Part shown: positions 47,535 through 61,793 of the stretch, piece by piece | How the letters are laid out: each line of letters begins with the position of its first letter | How positions within the stretch are numbered: the stretch's first letter is position 1 | Source of the DNA: Rugalucina vietnamica | Lineage: Eukaryota; Mollusca; Bivalvia; Lucinida; Lucinidae | DNA length: 64,000 nt | Direction: 5' to 3' | NCBI GenBank assembly: GCA_964017185.1 | Contig: OZ024871.1 | Location: forward strand, 59,819,226 to 59,883,225 | Notes under the pieces: generated by a model | What the model saw: only the letters and a program-made list of their open reading frames with translations | Databases searched by the model: none | What the model was told of the DNA's origin: nothing | Program-made: the position numbers and the translations under genes

Positions 47535-50500
47535 TAGTCCATTCATATGAGAAGGTACACGTAGGCAAAGATCAGGAAAAGGCGCAATCAGAAAAAGATT
47601 CCCACTCCAAAAACCGAGGTGGGAAAAAACCAAACTAACAATCGGGTACTTATACCATGAAACATATCGTAAGCCGAATGAGCAGCTATTTTCCCAATAG
47701 GTGGCCACTCATTCATATGAGGCCCATATAGTCCAAATGTACGGCCGTTATAGTCCAAAAGAAAGTCCCGTATAGCCCAGTTATGATAGCCAAAGCCCGT
47801 ATAGTCCATCCATTGGACTATTTGGGACATATCGTACATTGCCGCAATGCCCATATAGTCCACTACGGCCCCTATAGTCCATTGCCCGCAATCTACGATA
47901 ATGCCCATATAGTCCACTAAGGCCCCTATAGTCCATTGCCGCAATCTACGAGAAATTGCGCAATATGGTCCATACTATCTCCCTTTGAATGATTTTACTG
48001 TTTCCAAAGGTACTAACCTTTATATTTTACTTACTTCTCTTTAAAGCAGACACCAGTTAAGCATTGTCGTAAGTGCCGGCACATCTATACTGAAAAATCG
48101 AGGATGGCCAGCCGCTTTCGCAAGCGCAAACTTCCCTTCAATACAATGTTTTCGAAAATTCAGAATGACAAGCGAGATTGACGTCATAAGGGCTAAATGT
48201 TGGCAGTAGAATGAAAGTGCGCATAATCAAACAAGGTGTGTTGCAAGCCCCAACGTAAACCGAGATGCACGTGATCTCCCAGCTGTACCTTAAAACCACT
48301 TGAACCGAAACTTTACGAAAATGAAACACAGATAACAAATATACGAAAGTACGATGAGAGAAAGGGGGTCACTACTTTGACCTTGACATTATGCCCACTT
48401 GAAGGTTCTATTTGTTAATATTGTTCAATGTTTGCTCAATAGTTCCTCGTAGACTCCTAACATAATCATAAAAGGACGTAGACTGCAGAAAAATGACAAC
48501 TCTAGCTTTGGGTTTTTTGTTTGTTTTTTCTCTCAGATAGAGCACAAAGAATAGGTTACTATGTAAAAATATATTAAAAAACTTGCTTGATAAAGCTATC
48601 CAGGGTTTGAAATAATAATAATAAAAAAATAAATAAAGATGACCACACTTCCAATTATCGAGATAAAGACGTTTTTACTACGTTTGATCAAAACTAGTAT
48701 TATTTTGATTGGTGACTTGTCTCCCCTGATAAAAGAAGTTCGGTAATAGCAACCAAAAATAGCAACAATTTCCTACGCGAGGGTTAGCAAAGAGGCAAGA
48801 TTTCTCTAATCCTAACCCTAACCCAACCAATATACAACACATACATTGCAGACACAAGGTCCTAGCCCTACCCGTTACCGAGATACAGTTCCTCAAAGTC
48901 TCATTCATAAACGTTTTTACTACTTTACCCTTTAAACTGGTTGAACCCTTTCATATGCACATAAATTTATAGATGTCAGAAAATGTCAGAATGCTTCTGA
49001 CAATTTTCTGACAGCGTAATAAAAGAAGTTCGGTAACATCTGCTAAAAATAGTAACAATTTCCTACGCGGGGGTTAGCAAAGAGGCAACATAACCCTAAC
49101 CCTTACCTAACCCTAACCGAATTACATACAAATATCCTTCCGATTACCTCTACCCATCGGAAAATACCTATTCCCTAACCCAAACCAAAACCCTAACCCT
49201 AACCCTAACCCTACATCAGATCATAACCAAGGTGGGCAAGTTGCCCATCTTCGCACACCAGCTTATACCCTAACCCTAACCCTAACCCTAACCCTACACC
49301 CTAACCCTAACCCTAACCCTAACCCTCTTAAACCTAACCCTAACCCTAACCCTAACCCCAACCCCCTAACCCTAACCCTAACCCTAACCCCCTAACCCCC
49401 TAACCCTACCCCTAACCCCTAACCCTAACCCTAACCCCAACCCTAACCCCAACCCCAACCCCAACCGTAACCCTGACCCTACCCCTGACCCTAACCCTGA
49501 CCCTAACCCTCACCCTTACTGATATTAAAATATACTGTTTGACGCTAAAATTGACTTCCCTTTGACCCTCGGTGTTGACCCTCGGGGTTGGCATATTCGA
49601 ATTCTTCATCGAAAATGACTTACTACAGAACACAAAATTAACGCTCTAACTCTAACCCTCTTCCAGCTATGCGAAATTCTGAGTTTGCATGCTTACCATA
49701 GGGTTAGGGTTGGGGCTAGGATCAACCTGTGTCAATGTTGTTCTTGCCCAATACTCAGACTACATGTAGGCATAAATACGTGTGTGATATGTCCATGCAG
49801 TTACCACGTATAGAGGTCGAAAGTTTATAACAGTCGCTATTTAACGGTTAACATTTTTTAATAAGCTGGGTAATGTAATGGGTTTTATTAAAAGGGGTTA
49901 TGGTTAGTAAAGGGTTAACCTTTCTGACAAGCTTGGTTATCAAAGGCGTTATGCTGAGTAAATGGTCGAGGGTTAACCTTTTTCGCTAGTTGGGTTATCA
50001 AAGGGTTGATTGTGAGTAAAGGGTTAAGACTTCACCTTTTTGTCTAGCTGGGTTATCAAAAGGTTGATGCTGAGAAAAGTGTAAATGGTTAACCTATTTG
50101 ACAAGCTGGGGTTATCAAAAGGGGTAAAGGTAGGTCAAGGGTTAATGCTTAACCTTTTTAGCTAGCTTGGTATTCTGATGGGGTTATGACGAGTTAAGGG
50201 TTAAGGGTGAGCCTTTTTGACTAGCTGGGTTATCTAAAGGTGTTATCAAATATCAAAAAAGGGTTATGGAAAACAAAGGGTTAACCTTTTTAACTAGCTT
50301 TGTATTTAACGGTTAGGGTGCGAAAAGGGTAGAGGGTTACCCTTTTTGACTAGTTTGGTTATCAAAAGGTGTTATCAAAAGCGGTTAAGGTTTAAGCTTT
50401 TTTCCTAGCTGGGCTATCAAAGGGATTATTGTGAGTAAAGGGTTAAGGGTTGAACTTCTTGACAAGCTGGATAATAGAAATGGTTTATGGTAAAGGGTTA

Positions 50501-52291
50501 AGTGTTAACCCTTTTGACTAGATGGGTTATCAAAAGGGGTTATCAAAAGGGGTAATGGTGAAAGAAAAAAGGGGGTTAAAGGGTGAACCTTTTCGACTAG
50601 CATTGCTATCAAAAGCGATTATGATGAGTAAATGGTTGAGGTTTAACCCTCTTATGGTATGGTAAGTAGAGGGTTAAGGGTTTATCTTTATGACTAGCTG
50701 GGTTATCAAAATGGGTTATCAAAAGGGGCTATGGTGAGTAAAGGGTTAAGGGTTAGGGTTAGGGTTAGGGTTAGGGTTAGTGTAAAATGTTGAAATCGAA
50801 GTATATTTGAATGTATTTTGCTATCGTCGTCGGTTTATAAATGGTCACTGGTGAGGGTCCCGTACCCGAAATTGCGCAGTATGGTCCATATTATCTCCCT
50901 TTGAATGTTTTTACTGCTTCCAAAGGTACTAACCTTTATATTTTACTTACTTCTCTTGGAAGCAGGCACCAGTACAGCATTATCCTAGGTGTAGGCACAT
51001 CTATATTGAAAAATCGTGGATGGCCACTTGCTGTCAACCGCGCAAACTACCCTCCAATACAATGCTTTCGAAAATTCTGAATGACAAGCGAGATTGACGA
51101 CATAAGGGCTACATGTTGCCAGTAGAACGAACATGTTGCCAGTAGAATAACCTTTTTGACTGGCTGGTTTTGTCAAGAGAGTTCATGTGAGTAAAGAACT
51201 AAGGGTAAATGAATTTCACCCGATGGGTAATCAAAAGGGGTTATGGTGAGTAAAGGGTTAAGGGTTAACCCTTTTACAAGCTTGGATATCAAAAGGGGTT
51301 ATGGAGAGTAAAGTGTTAAGGGTTAACCTTTGTTCTTATATTTTTAGACAAACACATGTGATTTGACACGAGCCACGTGTTACATAGAACCAATCAGAAG
51401 CCGCACCATAACAGCTGAAGGCGGAGCTCCTCATCTCTCATCCCTCATTTCGTCATTTGTCCCCTACCCTAACCCTAACCCTAACCCCTAACCCTAACCC
51501 TAACCCTAACCCTAAACGTTTTTTACTACTATACCCTTTAAACTGATGGAACCTTTTCAGATGTAAATAAAATGATAGATGTCAGAAAATGTCAGAATGC
51601 TTCTGACAGTTTTCTGACAGCGTAATAAAAGAAGTTCGGTAACATCTACTAAAAATAGTAACACTTTCCTACGCGAGGGTTAGCAAAGAGGCAACATAAC
51701 CCTAACCCTTACCTAACCCTAACCGAATTACCTACAAATATCCTTCCGAGTACTTGGACTCATCGGAAAATACCTATTCCCTAACTCTAAACCCTTGCCC
51801 TAACCCTAACCCTTACAATAACCCAACCCTAACCCTAACCCCTAACCCCTAACCCTATCCCTAACCCCTAACCCTAACCCTAACCCTAACCCTAACCCAA
51901 ACCCTAACCCTAACCCTAACCCTAACCCTAACCCTAACCCTATTTTAGTAGATGTTACCGAACTTCTTTTATGCTGTCAGAAAATTGTCAGAAGCATTCT
52001 GACATTTTCTGACATTTATAAATTTATACACATCTGAAAAAGTTCAACCAATGGGAAGTATTGGACAAAACAACATTAATATACTAGTATACCGGGGTTT
52101 TGGAAAGCCAGCTAAAGAAAGTTTGGTTAGCTGAGTTCCTGTTTTATGCCCCACTCAACAGCTAGTCATATGGAGACGTGAGCTATAGCAAAGCAAGAAA
52201 TTAGGGATAGCAGAGGATAAATTTTTATATTTTCAATTTTCATTTAATGTTTCATTATTTTTGTTTATTTTTTTAAGTTTTTTGGCACTTC
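47535..52291 (+). repeat. Repeat unit U11 (4757 bp, A-long/B-long)
   Basis: U1-type state. Site A starts at 49268, site B at 51902, and the palindromes at 48974, 51580 and 51975. Confidence 0.96.
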
Positions 52292-55200
52292 TAGTCCATT
52301 CATATGAGAAGGTACACGTAGGCAAAGATCAGGAAAAGGCGCAATCAGAAAAAGATTCCCACTCCAAAAACCGAGGTGGGAAAAAACCAAACTAACAATC
52401 GGGTACTTATACCATGAAACATATCGTAAGCCGAATGAGCAGCTATTTTCCCAATAGGTGGCCACTCATTCATATGAGGCCCATATAGTCCAAATGTACG
52501 GCCGTTATAGTCCAAAAGAAAGTCCCGTATAGCCCAGTTATGATAGCCAAAGCCCGTATAGTCCATCCATTGGACTATTTGGGACATATCGTACATTGCC
52601 GCAATGCCCATATAGTCCACTACGGCCCCTATAGTCCATTGCCCGCAATCTACGATAATGCCCATATAGTCCACTAAGGCCCCTATAGTCCATTGCCGCA
52701 ATCTACGAGAAATTGCGCAATATGGTCCATACTATCTCCCTTTGAATGATTTTACTGTTTCCAAAGGTACTAACCTTTATATTTTACTTACTTCTCTTTA
52801 AAGCAGACACCAGTTAAGCATTGTCGTAAGTGCCGGCACATCTATACTGAAAAATCGAGGATGGCCAGCCGCTTTCGCAAGCGCAAACTTCCCTTCAATA
52901 CAATGTTTTCGAAAATTCAGAATGACAAGCGAGATTGACGTCATAAGGGCTAAATGTTGGCAGTAGAATGAAAGTGCGCATAATCAAACAAGGTGTGTTG
53001 CAAGCCCCAACGTAAACCGAGATGCACGTGATCTCCCAGCTGTACCTTAAAACCACTTGAACCGAAACTTTACGAAAATGAAACACAGATAACAAATATA
53101 CGAAAGTACGATGAGAGAAAGGGGGTCACTACTTTGACCTTGACATTATGCCCACTTGAAGGTTCTATTTGTTAATATTGTTCAATGTTTGCTCAATAGT
53201 TCCTCGTAGACTCCTAACATAATCATAAAAGGACGTAGACTGCAGAAAAATGACAACTCTAGCTTTGGGTTTTTTGTTTGTTTTTTCTCTCAGATAGAGC
53301 ACAAAGAATAGGTTACTATGTAAAAATATATTAAAAAACTTGCTTGATAAAGCTATCCAGGGTTTGAAATAATAATAATAAAAAAATAAATAAAGATGAC
53401 CACACTTCCAATTATCGAGATAAAGACGTTTTTACTACGTTTGATCAAAACTAGTATTATTTTGATTGGTGACTTGTCTCCCCTGATAAAAGAAGTTCGG
53501 TAATAGCAACCAAAAATAGCAACAATTTCCTACGCGAGGGTTAGCAAAGAGGCAAGATTTCTCTAATCCTAACCCTAACCCAACCAATATACAACACATA
53601 CATTGCAGACACAAGGTCCTAGCCCTACCCGTTACCGAGATACAGTTCCTCAAAGTCTCATTCATAAACGTTTTTACTACTTTACCCTTTAAACTGGTTG
53701 AACCCTTTCATATGCACATAAATTTATAGATGTCAGAAAATGTCAGAATGCTTCTGACAATTTTCTGACAGCGTAATAAAAGAAGTTCGGTAACATCTGC
53801 TAAAAATAGTAACAATTTCCTACGCGGGGGTTAGCAAAGAGGCAACATAACCCTAACCCTTACCTAACCCTAACCGAATTACATACAAATATCCTTCCGA
53901 TTACCTCTACCCATCGGAAAATACCTATTCCCTAACCCAAACCAAAACCCTAACCCTAACCCTAACCCTACATCAGATCATAACCAAGGTGGGCAAGTTG
54001 CCCATCTTCGCACACCAGCTTATACCCTAACCCTAACCCTAACCCTAACCCTACACCCTAACCCTAACCCTAACCCTAACCCTCTTAAACCTAACCCTAA
54101 CCCTAACCCTAACCCCAACCCCCTAACCCTAACCCTAACCCTAACCCCCTAACCCCCTAACCCTACCCCTAACCCCTAACCCTAACCCTAACCCCAACCC
54201 TAACCCCAACCCCAACCCCAACCGTAACCCTGACCCTACCCCTGACCCTAACCCTGACCCTAACCCTCACCCTTACTGATATTAAAATATACTGTTTGAC
54301 GCTAAAATTGACTTCCCTTTGACCCTCGGTGTTGACCCTCGGGGTTGGCATATTCGAATTCTTCATCGAAAATGACTTACTACAGAACACAAAATTAACG
54401 CTCTAACTCTAACCCTCTTCCAGCTATGCGAAATTCTGAGTTTGCATGCTTACCATAGGGTTAGGGTTGGGGCTAGGATCAACCTGTGTCAATGTTGTTC
54501 TTGCCCAATACTCAGACTACATGTAGGCATAAATACGTGTGTGATATGTCCATGCAGTTACCACGTATAGAGGTCGAAAGTTTATAACAGTCGCTATTTA
54601 ACGGTTAACATTTTTTAATAAGCTGGGTAATGTAATGGGTTTTATTAAAAGGGGTTATGGTTAGTAAAGGGTTAACCTTTCTGACAAGCTTGGTTATCAA
54701 AGGCGTTATGCTGAGTAAATGGTCGAGGGTTAACCTTTTTCGCTAGTTGGGTTATCAAAGGGTTGATTGTGAGTAAAGGGTTAAGACTTCACCTTTTTGT
54801 CTAGCTGGGTTATCAAAAGGTTGATGCTGAGAAAAGTGTAAATGGTTAACCTATTTGACAAGCTGGGGTTATCAAAAGGGGTAAAGGTAGGTCAAGGGTT
54901 AATGCTTAACCTTTTTAGCTAGCTTGGTATTCTGATGGGGTTATGACGAGTTAAGGGTTAAGGGTGAGCCTTTTTGACTAGCTGGGTTATCTAAAGGTGT
55001 TATCAAATATCAAAAAAGGGTTATGGAAAACAAAGGGTTAACCTTTTTAACTAGCTTTGTATTTAACGGTTAGGGTGCGAAAAGGGTAGAGGGTTACCCT
55101 TTTTGACTAGTTTGGTTATCAAAAGGTGTTATCAAAAGCGGTTAAGGTTTAAGCTTTTTTCCTAGCTGGGCTATCAAAGGGATTATTGTGAGTAAAGGGT

Positions 55201-57042
55201 TAAGGGTTGAACTTCTTGACAAGCTGGATAATAGAAATGGTTTATGGTAAAGGGTTAAGTGTTAACCCTTTTGACTAGATGGGTTATCAAAAGGGGTTAT
55301 CAAAAGGGGTAATGGTGAAAGAAAAAAGGGGGTTAAAGGGTGAACCTTTTCGACTAGCATTGCTATCAAAAGCGATTATGATGAGTAAATGGTTGAGGTT
55401 TAACCCTCTTATGGTATGGTAAGTAGAGGGTTAAGGGTTTATCTTTATGACTAGCTGGGTTATCAAAATGGGTTATCAAAAGGGGCTATGGTGAGTAAAG
55501 GGTTAAGGGTTAGGGTTAGGGTTAGGGTTAGGGTTAGTGTAAAATGTTGAAATCGAAGTATATTTGAATGTATTTTGCTATCGTCGTCGGTTTATAAATG
55601 GTCACTGGTGAGGGTCCCGTACCCGAAATTGCGCAGTATGGTCCATATTATCTCCCTTTGAATGTTTTTACTGCTTCCAAAGGTACTAACCTTTATATTT
55701 TACTTACTTCTCTTGGAAGCAGGCACCAGTACAGCATTATCCTAGGTGTAGGCACATCTATATTGAAAAATCGTGGATGGCCACTTGCTGTCAACCGCGC
55801 AAACTACCCTCCAATACAATGCTTTCGAAAATTCTGAATGACAAGCGAGATTGACGACATAAGGGCTACATGTTGCCAGTAGAACGAACATGTTGCCAGT
55901 AGAATAACCTTTTTGACTGGCTGGTTTTGTCAAGAGAGTTCATGTGAGTAAAGAACTAAGGGTAAATGAATTTCACCCGATGGGTAATCAAAAGGGGTTA
56001 TGGTGAGTAAAGGGTTAAGGGTTAACCCTTTTACAAGCTTGGATATCAAAAGGGGTTATGGAGAGTAAAGTGTTAAGGGTTAACCTTTGTTCTTATATTT
56101 TTAGACAAACACATGTGATTTGACACGAGCCACGTGTTACATAGAACCAATCAGAAGCCGCACCATAACAGCTGAAGGCGGAGCTCCTCATCTCTCATCC
56201 CTCATTTCGTCATTTGTCCCCTACCCTAACCCTAACCCTAACCCCTAACCCTAACCCTAACCCTAACCCTAAACGTTTTTTACTACTATACCCTTTAAAC
56301 TGATGGAACCTTTTCAGATGTAAATAAAATGATAGATGTCAGAAAATGTCAGAATGCTTCTGACAGTTTTCTGACAGCGTAATAAAAGAAGTTCGGTAAC
56401 ATCTACTAAAAATAGTAACACTTTCCTACGCGAGGGTTAGCAAAGAGGCAACATAACCCTAACCCTTACCTAACCCTAACCGAATTACCTACAAATATCC
56501 TTCCGAGTACTTGGACTCATCGGAAAATACCTATTCCCTAACTCTAAACCCTTACCCTAACCCTAACCCTTACAATAACCCAACCCTAACCCTAACCCCT
56601 AACCCCTAACCCTATCCCTAACCCCTAACCCTAACCCTAACCCTAACCCTAACCCAAACCCTAACCCTAACCCTAACCCTAACCCTAACCCTATTTTAGT
56701 AGATGTTACCGAACTTCTTTTATGCTGTCAGAAAATTGTCAGAAGCATTCTGACATTTTCTGACATTTATAAATTTATACACATCTGAAAAAGTTCAACC
56801 AATGGGAAGTATTGGACAAAACAACATTAATATACTAGTATACCGGGGTTTTGGAAAGCCAGCTAAAGAAAGTTTGGTTAGCTGAGTTCCTGTTTTATGC
56901 CCCACTCAACAGCTAGTCATATGGAGACGTGAGCTATAGCAAAGCAAGAAATTAGGGATAGCAGAGGATAAATTTTTATATTTTCAATTTTCATTTAATG
57001 TTTCATTATTTTTGTTTATTTTTTTAAGTTTTTTGGCACTTC
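52292..57042 (+). repeat. Repeat unit U12 (4751 bp, A-long/B-short, SNP shared with U13)
   Basis: Site A (54025) is long and site B (56659) short. A at 56554 turns the usual CCCTTGCCC into CCCTTACCC. Both traits are shared with U13 and together are seen in no other unit. Palindromes start at 53731, 56337 and 56726. Confidence 0.96.
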
Positions 57043-60000
57043 TAGTCCATTCATATGAGAAGGTACACGTAGGCAAAGATCAGGAAAAGGCGCAATCAGA
57101 AAAAGATTCCCACTCCAAAAACCGAGGTGGGAAAAAACCAAACTAACAATCGGGTACTTATACCATGAAACATATCGTAAGCCGAATGAGCAGCTATTTT
57201 CCCAATAGGTGGCCACTCATTCATATGAGGCCCATATAGTCCAAATGTACGGCCGTTATAGTCCAAAAGAAAGTCCCGTATAGCCCAGTTATGATAGCCA
57301 AAGCCCGTATAGTCCATCCATTGGACTATTTGGGACATATCGTACATTGCCGCAATGCCCATATAGTCCACTACGGCCCCTATAGTCCATTGCCCGCAAT
57401 CTACGATAATGCCCATATAGTCCACTAAGGCCCCTATAGTCCATTGCCGCAATCTACGAGAAATTGCGCAATATGGTCCATACTATCTCCCTTTGAATGA
57501 TTTTACTGTTTCCAAAGGTACTAACCTTTATATTTTACTTACTTCTCTTTAAAGCAGACACCAGTTAAGCATTGTCGTAAGTGCCGGCACATCTATACTG
57601 AAAAATCGAGGATGGCCAGCCGCTTTCGCAAGCGCAAACTTCCCTTCAATACAATGTTTTCGAAAATTCAGAATGACAAGCGAGATTGACGTCATAAGGG
57701 CTAAATGTTGGCAGTAGAATGAAAGTGCGCATAATCAAACAAGGTGTGTTGCAAGCCCCAACGTAAACCGAGATGCACGTGATCTCCCAGCTGTACCTTA
57801 AAACCACTTGAACCGAAACTTTACGAAAATGAAACACAGATAACAAATATACGAAAGTACGATGAGAGAAAGGGGGTCACTACTTTGACCTTGACATTAT
57901 GCCCACTTGAAGGTTCTATTTGTTAATATTGTTCAATGTTTGCTCAATAGTTCCTCGTAGACTCCTAACATAATCATAAAAGGACGTAGACTGCAGAAAA
58001 ATGACAACTCTAGCTTTGGGTTTTTTGTTTGTTTTTTCTCTCAGATAGAGCACAAAGAATAGGTTACTATGTAAAAATATATTAAAAAACTTGCTTGATA
58101 AAGCTATCCAGGGTTTGAAATAATAATAATAAAAAAATAAATAAAGATGACCACACTTCCAATTATCGAGATAAAGACGTTTTTACTACGTTTGATCAAA
58201 ACTAGTATTATTTTGATTGGTGACTTGTCTCCCCTGATAAAAGAAGTTCGGTAATAGCAACCAAAAATAGCAACAATTTCCTACGCGAGGGTTAGCAAAG
58301 AGGCAAGATTTCTCTAATCCTAACCCTAACCCAACCAATATACAACACATACATTGCAGACACAAGGTCCTAGCCCTACCCGTTACCGAGATACAGTTCC
58401 TCAAAGTCTCATTCATAAACGTTTTTACTACTTTACCCTTTAAACTGGTTGAACCCTTTCATATGCACATAAATTTATAGATGTCAGAAAATGTCAGAAT
58501 GCTTCTGACAATTTTCTGACAGCGTAATAAAAGAAGTTCGGTAACATCTGCTAAAAATAGTAACAATTTCCTACGCGGGGGTTAGCAAAGAGGCAACATA
58601 ACCCTAACCCTTACCTAACCCTAACCGAATTACATACAAATATCCTTCCGATTACCTCTACCCATCGGAAAATACCTATTCCCTAACCCAAACCAAAACC
58701 CTAACCCTAACCCTAACCCTACATCAGATCATAACCAAGGTGGGCAAGTTGCCCATCTTCGCACACCAGCTTATACCCTAACCCTAACCCTAACCCTAAC
58801 CCTACACCCTAACCCTAACCCTAACCCTAACCCTCTTAAACCTAACCCTAACCCTAACCCTAACCCCAACCCCCTAACCCTAACCCTAACCCTAACCCCC
58901 TAACCCCCTAACCCTACCCCTAACCCCTAACCCTAACCCTAACCCCAACCCTAACCCCAACCCCAACCCCAACCGTAACCCTGACCCTACCCCTGACCCT
59001 AACCCTGACCCTAACCCTCACCCTTACTGATATTAAAATATACTGTTTGACGCTAAAATTGACTTCCCTTTGACCCTCGGTGTTGACCCTCGGGGTTGGC
59101 ATATTCGAATTCTTCATCGAAAATGACTTACTACAGAACACAAAATTAACGCTCTAACTCTAACCCTCTTCCAGCTATGCGAAATTCTGAGTTTGCATGC
59201 TTACCATAGGGTTAGGGTTGGGGCTAGGATCAACCTGTGTCAATGTTGTTCTTGCCCAATACTCAGACTACATGTAGGCATAAATACGTGTGTGATATGT
59301 CCATGCAGTTACCACGTATAGAGGTCGAAAGTTTATAACAGTCGCTATTTAACGGTTAACATTTTTTAATAAGCTGGGTAATGTAATGGGTTTTATTAAA
59401 AGGGGTTATGGTTAGTAAAGGGTTAACCTTTCTGACAAGCTTGGTTATCAAAGGCGTTATGCTGAGTAAATGGTCGAGGGTTAACCTTTTTCGCTAGTTG
59501 GGTTATCAAAGGGTTGATTGTGAGTAAAGGGTTAAGACTTCACCTTTTTGTCTAGCTGGGTTATCAAAAGGTTGATGCTGAGAAAAGTGTAAATGGTTAA
59601 CCTATTTGACAAGCTGGGGTTATCAAAAGGGGTAAAGGTAGGTCAAGGGTTAATGCTTAACCTTTTTAGCTAGCTTGGTATTCTGATGGGGTTATGACGA
59701 GTTAAGGGTTAAGGGTGAGCCTTTTTGACTAGCTGGGTTATCTAAAGGTGTTATCAAATATCAAAAAAGGGTTATGGAAAACAAAGGGTTAACCTTTTTA
59801 ACTAGCTTTGTATTTAACGGTTAGGGTGCGAAAAGGGTAGAGGGTTACCCTTTTTGACTAGTTTGGTTATCAAAAGGTGTTATCAAAAGCGGTTAAGGTT
59901 TAAGCTTTTTTCCTAGCTGGGCTATCAAAGGGATTATTGTGAGTAAAGGGTTAAGGGTTGAACTTCTTGACAAGCTGGATAATAGAAATGGTTTATGGTA

Positions 60001-61793
60001 AAGGGTTAAGTGTTAACCCTTTTGACTAGATGGGTTATCAAAAGGGGTTATCAAAAGGGGTAATGGTGAAAGAAAAAAGGGGGTTAAAGGGTGAACCTTT
60101 TCGACTAGCATTGCTATCAAAAGCGATTATGATGAGTAAATGGTTGAGGTTTAACCCTCTTATGGTATGGTAAGTAGAGGGTTAAGGGTTTATCTTTATG
60201 ACTAGCTGGGTTATCAAAATGGGTTATCAAAAGGGGCTATGGTGAGTAAAGGGTTAAGGGTTAGGGTTAGGGTTAGGGTTAGGGTTAGTGTAAAATGTTG
60301 AAATCGAAGTATATTTGAATGTATTTTGCTATCGTCGTCGGTTTATAAATGGTCACTGGTGAGGGTCCCGTACCCGAAATTGCGCAGTATGGTCCATATT
60401 ATCTCCCTTTGAATGTTTTTACTGCTTCCAAAGGTACTAACCTTTATATTTTACTTACTTCTCTTGGAAGCAGGCACCAGTACAGCATTATCCTAGGTGT
60501 AGGCACATCTATATTGAAAAATCGTGGATGGCCACTTGCTGTCAACCGCGCAAACTACCCTCCAATACAATGCTTTCGAAAATTCTGAATGACAAGCGAG
60601 ATTGACGACATAAGGGCTACATGTTGCCAGTAGAACGAACATGTTGCCAGTAGAATAACCTTTTTGACTGGCTGGTTTTGTCAAGAGAGTTCATGTGAGT
60701 AAAGAACTAAGGGTAAATGAATTTCACCCGATGGGTAATCAAAAGGGGTTATGGTGAGTAAAGGGTTAAGGGTTAACCCTTTTACAAGCTTGGATATCAA
60801 AAGGGGTTATGGAGAGTAAAGTGTTAAGGGTTAACCTTTGTTCTTATATTTTTAGACAAACACATGTGATTTGACACGAGCCACGTGTTACATAGAACCA
60901 ATCAGAAGCCGCACCATAACAGCTGAAGGCGGAGCTCCTCATCTCTCATCCCTCATTTCGTCATTTGTCCCCTACCCTAACCCTAACCCTAACCCCTAAC
61001 CCTAACCCTAACCCTAACCCTAAACGTTTTTTACTACTATACCCTTTAAACTGATGGAACCTTTTCAGATGTAAATAAAATGATAGATGTCAGAAAATGT
61101 CAGAATGCTTCTGACAGTTTTCTGACAGCGTAATAAAAGAAGTTCGGTAACATCTACTAAAAATAGTAACACTTTCCTACGCGAGGGTTAGCAAAGAGGC
61201 AACATAACCCTAACCCTTACCTAACCCTAACCGAATTACCTACAAATATCCTTCCGAGTACTTGGACTCATCGGAAAATACCTATTCCCTAACTCTAAAC
61301 CCTTACCCTAACCCTAACCCTTACAATAACCCAACCCTAACCCTAACCCCTAACCCCTAACCCTATCCCTAACCCCTAACCCTAACCCTAACCCTAACCC
61401 TAACCCAAACCCTAACCCTAACCCTAACCCTAACCCTAACCCTATTTTAGTAGATGTTACCGAACTTCTTTTATGCTGTCAGAAAATTGTCAGAAGCATT
61501 CTGACATTTTCTGACATTTATAAATTTATACACATCTGAAAAAGTTCAACCAATGGGAAGTATTGGACAAAACAACATTAATATACTAGTATACCGGGGT
61601 TTTGGAAAGCCAGCTAAAGAAAGTTTGGTTAGCTGAGTTCCTGTTTTATGCCCCACTCAACAGCTAGTCATATGGAGACGTGAGCTATAGCAAAGCAAGA
61701 AATTAGGGATAGCAGAGGATAAATTTTTATATTTTCAATTTTCATTTAATGTTTCATTATTTTTGTTTATTTTTTTAAGTTTTTTGGCACTTC
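57043..61793 (+). repeat. Repeat unit U13 (4751 bp, A-long/B-short, SNP shared with U12)
   Basis: Site A (58776) is long and site B (61410) short. A at 61305 matches the U12 variant, marking U12 and U13 as a recent duplicate pair. Palindromes start at 58482, 61088 and 61477. Confidence 0.96.
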
